This document shows, one piece after another, positions 60,846 to 64,000 of a stretch of DNA of 64,000 nt (position 1 is its first letter; each line of letters starts with the position of its first letter). The position numbers and the translations under genes were made by a program. The stretch spans positions 26,830 to 90,829 of the forward strand of contig JANWIG010000054.1 in the NCBI GenBank assembly GCA_025449975.1, in the 5' to 3' direction. This stretch comes from Thermoactinomycetaceae bacterium (GTDB taxonomy: Bacteria > Bacillota > Bacilli > Thermoactinomycetales > Thermoactinomycetaceae). The notes under the pieces are model-generated. The model did not search any database, was not told the DNA's origin, and saw only the letters and a list, made by a program, of their open reading frames with translations.

Positions 60846-62129
60846 ATGTTAGGTAAACAAGAATTAATAGATAAATTAACAGGGATTCGCTCTTCCAGAA
60901 GGAGCTATTATAGTGAATTGAATGCGATGGTCGAAGAGTTGCAGAAGAAGAATAAGCAGCTGGAAGTGATTAACCAGCTGACGCAAATTCATGTAGAAAA
61001 ATCTTGGGAAGAAGTAAGTATTTATTTGGCTTCGCAATTATCCAAAGTGCTCTCCTTTGATCGCTTTCTATTAACATTGATCGATGGCTCGGATCTCTAC
61101 TTTTATATTTCCGATCCCTGCGGAGAAGATTGGTCGTGTCGGTTGGTCAAACGGTTTTATCAGTTGGGAGCGACCGTGACCACTGCGGAGTTTAAAAAGT
61201 TATTAAAACAAGAGATTGTTGACCATTATGGCACCTCGGTCTGTTTACAAAACCAAACAGGTAAAATCTATGGATTTCTTACTTTGTTAAATCGAGAAAA
61301 GGTTAAATATCCTCCGGAAGAATTTCAATTTTATCTAAAGATCGGCGAGCATGTCCGGATTTCGATCGAAAATATCTATTTATATAAAGATGTGAGCGAG
61401 AAGGTGAAAATTGAGGCGCAATTGGTTCAATCGGCAAAGATGGCGGCGATTGGGGAGATGGCGGCGGGAGTCGCTCATGAACTGAATAGTCCGTTGACAG
61501 CGATTTTGGGAAATGTTCAATTGCTGATGCGTCAGATCAAAGAAGAGCGTCCGCAGAAGATGTTGACAGATATTTACCAATGTGGTCTGCGAAGCAAAAA
61601 AATCATTCAGAATCTGCTGGCTTTTTCCAGGCAAGAGGAGTATCAGTTTGAAAAACTGGAGCTAAGTGGATTGGTCGAAGATGTTTTGGGATTGGTTGGT
61701 TATCAGTTGACGGTCTCGGGAATCTCGATTCACAAAGAGATTGACTCATCTGTTCCTCCGGTTCGCGGAAGCCGACACCAAATCGAACAGGTTTTGATCA
61801 ACCTGCTGCTCAATGCCAAAGATGCAGTCCAAGAAACAAGCGATCCTGAAATCATCATCGGGACAGGGCAGACGACTTTAGAAGGACAATCCTATGCGAT
61901 GCTCTTTGTTCAGGATAATGGAATCGGGATGGACAAAGAACAGATGGACCAGATTTTTAATCCTTTTTATACGACTAAGTCGAAAATGAAGGGAACCGGT
62001 TTGGGTCTTTCCGTTAGCTTGGGGATTGTTGAGTCGCATGGTGGAAAGTTGCTGGTCGATTCCAAAATAAATGAGTATAGTAAGTTTTCTTTGTTGCTAC
62101 CCATCCTGACCGATGAAGGAGATGATTAA
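60846..62129 (+). CDS. Cytoplasmic GAF-domain sensor histidine kinase
   Basis: A 427-residue kinase with no membrane segment. A short N-terminal coiled coil (about 20-45) leads into a GAF-like sensor domain (about 51-185), then HisKA with His211 in GVAHELNSPLTAI and HATPase_c with the N box INLLLNAKDAVQ, G1 DNGIGM, F box FNPFYTTK and G2 KGTGLGLS. It starts five bases after the iron alcohol dehydrogenase and ends overlapping the Shine-Dalgarno region of the response regulator. The signal is probably a soluble metabolite, perhaps an alcohol or aldehyde. Confidence 0.9.
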   Translation: MLGKQELIDKLTGIRSSRRSYYSELNAMVEELQKKNKQLEVINQLTQIHVEKSWEEVSIYLASQLSKVLSFDRFLLTLIDGSDLYFYISDPCGEDWSCRLVKRFYQLGATVTTAEFKKLLKQEIVDHYGTSVCLQNQTGKIYGFLTLLNREKVKYPPEEFQFYLKIGEHVRISIENIYLYKDVSEKVKIEAQLVQSAKMAAIGEMAAGVAHELNSPLTAILGNVQLLMRQIKEERPQKMLTDIYQCGLRSKKIIQNLLAFSRQEEYQFEKLELSGLVEDVLGLVGYQLTVSGISIHKEIDSSVPPVRGSRHQIEQVLINLLLNAKDAVQETSDPEIIIGTGQTTLEGQSYAMLFVQDNGIGMDKEQMDQIFNPFYTTKSKMKGTGLGLSVSLGIVESHGGKLLVDSKINEYSKFSLLLPILTDEGDD

Positions 62130-62130
62130 C

Positions 62131-63561
62131 GTGAAAAGGGTACTCGTAGTGGACGATGAAGTAGAAGTTACTTCTTTTTTTCAATATTTCCTAGAAGATA
62201 AAAATTGTGATGTGGTCGTCGCCAATTCGGGACGAGAAGTGGAAGCGTTTCTTCTTCAGCAAACCCCTGCTTTGCATCTCGCGTTGGTGGATCTGAAGTT
62301 ACCCGATGCCAATGGATTGGATCTACTCACGAAAATCAAGGCGAAACACCCAACCTGCGAAGTGATTATCATGACCGGCTATAGTACGGTGAAGTCAGCA
62401 GTGCTAGCGATTCAAGCAGGAGCGAAAGATTATTTAGAGAAACCATTTGATGACCTCGATAGCCTCGAAAAAGTGATCGACTCCGTCTTGATGAACTCCT
62501 TTGTCAATGAAGAAAACCTAAGCGTCGCTACGTCGGAATATGGAATAGTTTATTCTCCTTCCAGCCCGATGCAGAAAGTCCTTTATATCGCGAGCAAATT
62601 AGCCAAGAAGGCGATCAATATTTTAATCGAAGGAGAGACGGGAACCGGTAAGGAGCTGATGGCGCGATTTATTCACGGCTCTAGCCTGCGATCCCAATAT
62701 CCGATCGTTAGTATCAACTGCGGGGCGATCCCCGAATCTCTGCTCGAAAGTGAACTGTTTGGGCATGAAAAAGGAGCTTTTTCGGGTGCGATTAAGACTC
62801 GTAAAGGCTTTTTTGAACTAGCCAACAATGGCACCCTCTTTCTCGATGAGATTGGAGAAGCACCGATGTCCATTCAAGTAAAATTGTTGCGCGTATTGGA
62901 AACCGGTGAGTATATGCGCGTCGGAAGTGAGGAAATCCGCAAAAGCAATGTGCGGTTTATCTCTGCGACCAACCGCAACCTCGAATCGGAAGTGGCCAAC
63001 AAACGATTTCGCTCTGACCTTCTCTATCGGCTCGAAGGAGTCAAACTCTCCATCCCTCCGCTAAGGGAACGACGAGAAGATATTCCCCTCATCGCCCAGA
63101 GTTACCTCGATAAAAAATTCGGCGGTGAATGTAGATTAGACGACGATAGTGCCCAAATCTTAAAAATGTATGACTGGCCGGGCAATGTAAGACAACTTCA
63201 CAACATTCTCAACCAAATCCACGCTATTCACGATTGCAAAGTCCTAACAGCAGACCATCTCCCCAAAGACCTACTAAACAAAGCCCTCCATCCGGATCAA
63301 TCCTCCCCAATCGAATTCTGCGCCGATGACCTAATCGAACAAGAAGCCAACCAATTTGTGAAGCGTTTGGTCGACCATCTCAATTCAGTCGAACAAATCG
63401 ATCTAAAAAAACTAATGAAACGAATTCGCCAAATGGAAGGGGAAATCGGCAAAAAGATCATCGAAAAAAACCTCGCCGAAACCCAAGGAAACCGCCGCCT
63501 CCTAAGCCAAAAACTAAACATCACCCCCCGTATGCTGCGCTACATTCTGAACGAAAAATAG
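62131..63561 (+). CDS. Sigma-54-dependent response regulator, NtrC type
   Basis: A 476-residue activator. The receiver domain has acidic Asp8/Asp9, phospho-acceptor Asp54 (ALVDLKLPD) and Lys104. The AAA+ domain has Walker A GETGTGKE (158-165), the sigma-54 contact loop as GAFSGA (195-200, normally GAFTGA) and Walker [11 protein letters not shown] Fis-type helix-turn-helix ends the protein. GTG 62131 follows AAGGAG by nine bases. It should be phosphorylated by the upstream kinase and act on the sigma-54 promoter before adhT. Codon use becomes unusually C-rich and G-poor in the last 450 bases. Confidence 0.93.
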   Translation: MKRVLVVDDEVEVTSFFQYFLEDKNCDVVVANSGREVEAFLLQQTPALHLALVDLKLPDANGLDLLTKIKAKHPTCEVIIMTGYSTVKSAVLAIQAGAKDYLEKPFDDLDSLEKVIDSVLMNSFVNEENLSVATSEYGIVYSPSSPMQKVLYIASKLAKKAINILIEGETGTGKELMARFIHGSSLRSQYPIVSINCGAIPESLLESELFGHEKGAFSGAIKTRKGFFELANNGTLFLDEIGEAPMSIQVKLLRVLETGEYMRVGSEEIRKSNVRFISATNRNLESEVANKRFRSDLLYRLEGVKLSIPPLRERREDIPLIAQSYLDKKFGGECRLDDDSAQILKMYDWPGNVRQLHNILNQIHAIHDCKVLTADHLPKDLLNKALHPDQSSPIEFCADDLIEQEANQFVKRLVDHLNSVEQIDLKKLMKRIRQMEGEIGKKIIEKNLAETQGNRRLLSQKLNITPRMLRYILNEK

Positions 63562-63597
63562 CACGAGACAGGGGCCGTTCCTGTCTCGTGTTTGTTG
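63562..63597 (+). terminator. Terminator of the two-component operon
   Basis: CACGAGACAGG and CCTGTCTCGTG form an 11-base-pair stem followed by TTTGTTG. Confidence 0.85.
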
Positions 63598-63759
63598 ATC
63601 GAAAGAAGAGGAATGAACCCAATTTTTTCTTTTTAGAAATGAGAGAGAATAAGAGAAAGGTGTTGTAATTTTCTTGCCTTGATCGAGAAGAAAGTTTAAT
63701 ATGGAGATAAACTGCTATGAAGAGCTTTTGATTCATTTAACCGGATCTACAATGTTGGA

Positions 63760-63965
63760 TAAAAGGACTCTATTTTCCGACGAGGGGGAGCTTCTGAAAA
63801 ATCCCAATAGGTTGGCGGAAACGCGAAACCCCTTGATAGACAAGGCTTTGCGTCGTTTTCTGACAACTCTTAGCGGAGAAAAAGAGGGAAAAACCGCCTT
63901 AAATATGGAGGATGGCGGAAAAGACCACTGGAAGCCAGAAAAATCAAGGGTTCTAGGCACGAGCC
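63760..63965 (+). other. Probable CRISPR leader
   Basis: A gene-free stretch with unusual structure leading up to the probable first repeat. It holds TTTTCCGACGAGGGGGAG at 63773 and an imperfect hairpin with arms CGCGAAACCCCTTG (63822) and CAAGGCTTTGCG (63841). GGCGGAAA-type words recur at 63815 and after 63912, and purine-rich DNA runs up to the repeat. The look resembles, from memory, leaders of arrays served by Cas6 and type III systems. A 92-codon frame crossing it is probably not coding. Confidence 0.45.
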
Positions 63966-64000
63966 GTAACAATAAATAAACACCTCTACTGAGGATTGAA
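63966..64000 (+). CRISPR. Probable first CRISPR repeat, cut by the window edge
   Basis: The sequence ends in CCTCTACTGAGGATTGAA. CCTC (63983-63986) and GAGG (63991-63994) form a stem with loop TACT, immediately followed by ATTGAA, the first six bases of the common 8-nt repeat tag ATTGAAA(C/G) left by Cas6. If the repeat starts at GTAACAATAAA (63966) it would be about 37 bases long, a normal size. Only one copy is visible, so a repeat array cannot be proven from this window. Confidence 0.55.

Noticed and set aside
63701..63979. A 92-codon open frame at the right end (MEINCYEELLIHLTG and on)
   Set aside because: No good ribosome site, no recognisable protein pattern, and it runs across the leader-like hairpin into the probable CRISPR repeat.

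Overview
The window looks like chromosome of an endospore-forming member of Bacillales, most likely Thermoactinomycetaceae. This is inferred from gene content: gerE, a SleB-type cortex hydrolase, a DUF1002/YpuA protein, a lysine-riboswitch lysC with a B. subtilis-like internal start, and a subtilase whose mature part closely resembles thermitase of Thermoactinomyces vulgaris. Base composition is moderately AT-rich, Shine-Dalgarno sites are strong, and most operons end in clear hairpin terminators. Much of the left half keeps the B. subtilis order pheT - zapA - cvpA - mutS2 - lcfA - fadR - etfB - etfA - trxA - uvrC - lysC - sdhCAB - gerE, with insertions. polX is absent from its usual place between cvpA and mutS2, where a SleB-like gene and a small membrane protein lie instead.

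Layout. 1-6.1 kb: 3' part of pheT, zapA-cvpA, SleB-like hydrolase, holin-like protein, mutS2. 6.1-15.5 kb: lipoprotein, thermitase-like protease, aromatic-acid exporter family protein, a Fur-controlled feoA-feoB-feoB-associated operon, and a divergent pair of membrane-anchored GltB-like paralogs. 15.5-23.4 kb: RsmF-type methyltransferase with a BaiN-like flavoprotein, then the fatty-acid degradation set lcfA, fadR, etfB, etfA under two FadR-type operators, then trxA with a CPPC active site. 23.4-32.4 kb: two related multi-pass membrane proteins, uvrC, tatA, an M42 peptidase, a degenerate aminoglycoside-phosphotransferase-like protein, a 38-residue membrane peptide, and lysC behind a lysine riboswitch. 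32.6-41.6 kb: sdhCAB, YpuA-like protein, class I fumarase, and the 5-oxoprolinase genes pxpB-pxpC-pxpA. 41.7-52 kb: a pseudo-peptidase of the M2/M3 fold facing an HExxH protein, an alkaline-phosphatase-superfamily protein, an M24 peptidase, small peptides, an XRE regulator, a Lys/Pro/Thr-rich anchored protein, gerE with a textbook sigma-K promoter, and a B12-binding radical SAM protein.

The right end is accessory. 52.2-56.3 kb holds a McrBC-type modified-DNA restriction operon, whose McrB carries two tandem PUA-like domains, followed by a lone cas6. 56.4-63.6 kb is an alcohol/aldehyde oxidation module: DUF779 protein, aldehyde dehydrogenase, zinc alcohol dehydrogenase, iron alcohol dehydrogenase, and a histidine kinase with an NtrC-type sigma-54 activator. 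A sigma-54 -24/-12 site and phased upstream repeats lie between the two divergent dehydrogenases, so the two-component pair probably drives this module.

The last 240 bases look like a CRISPR leader. The final 35 bases look like the first repeat of an array: a CCTC-TACT-GAGG hairpin immediately followed by ATTGAA, the start of a standard 8-nt Cas6 tag. This suggests that a CRISPR array, and perhaps its effector genes, begins just past the window edge and that the lone Cas6 at 55.6 kb may process its transcripts. Only one copy of the repeat is visible, so this remains an inference.
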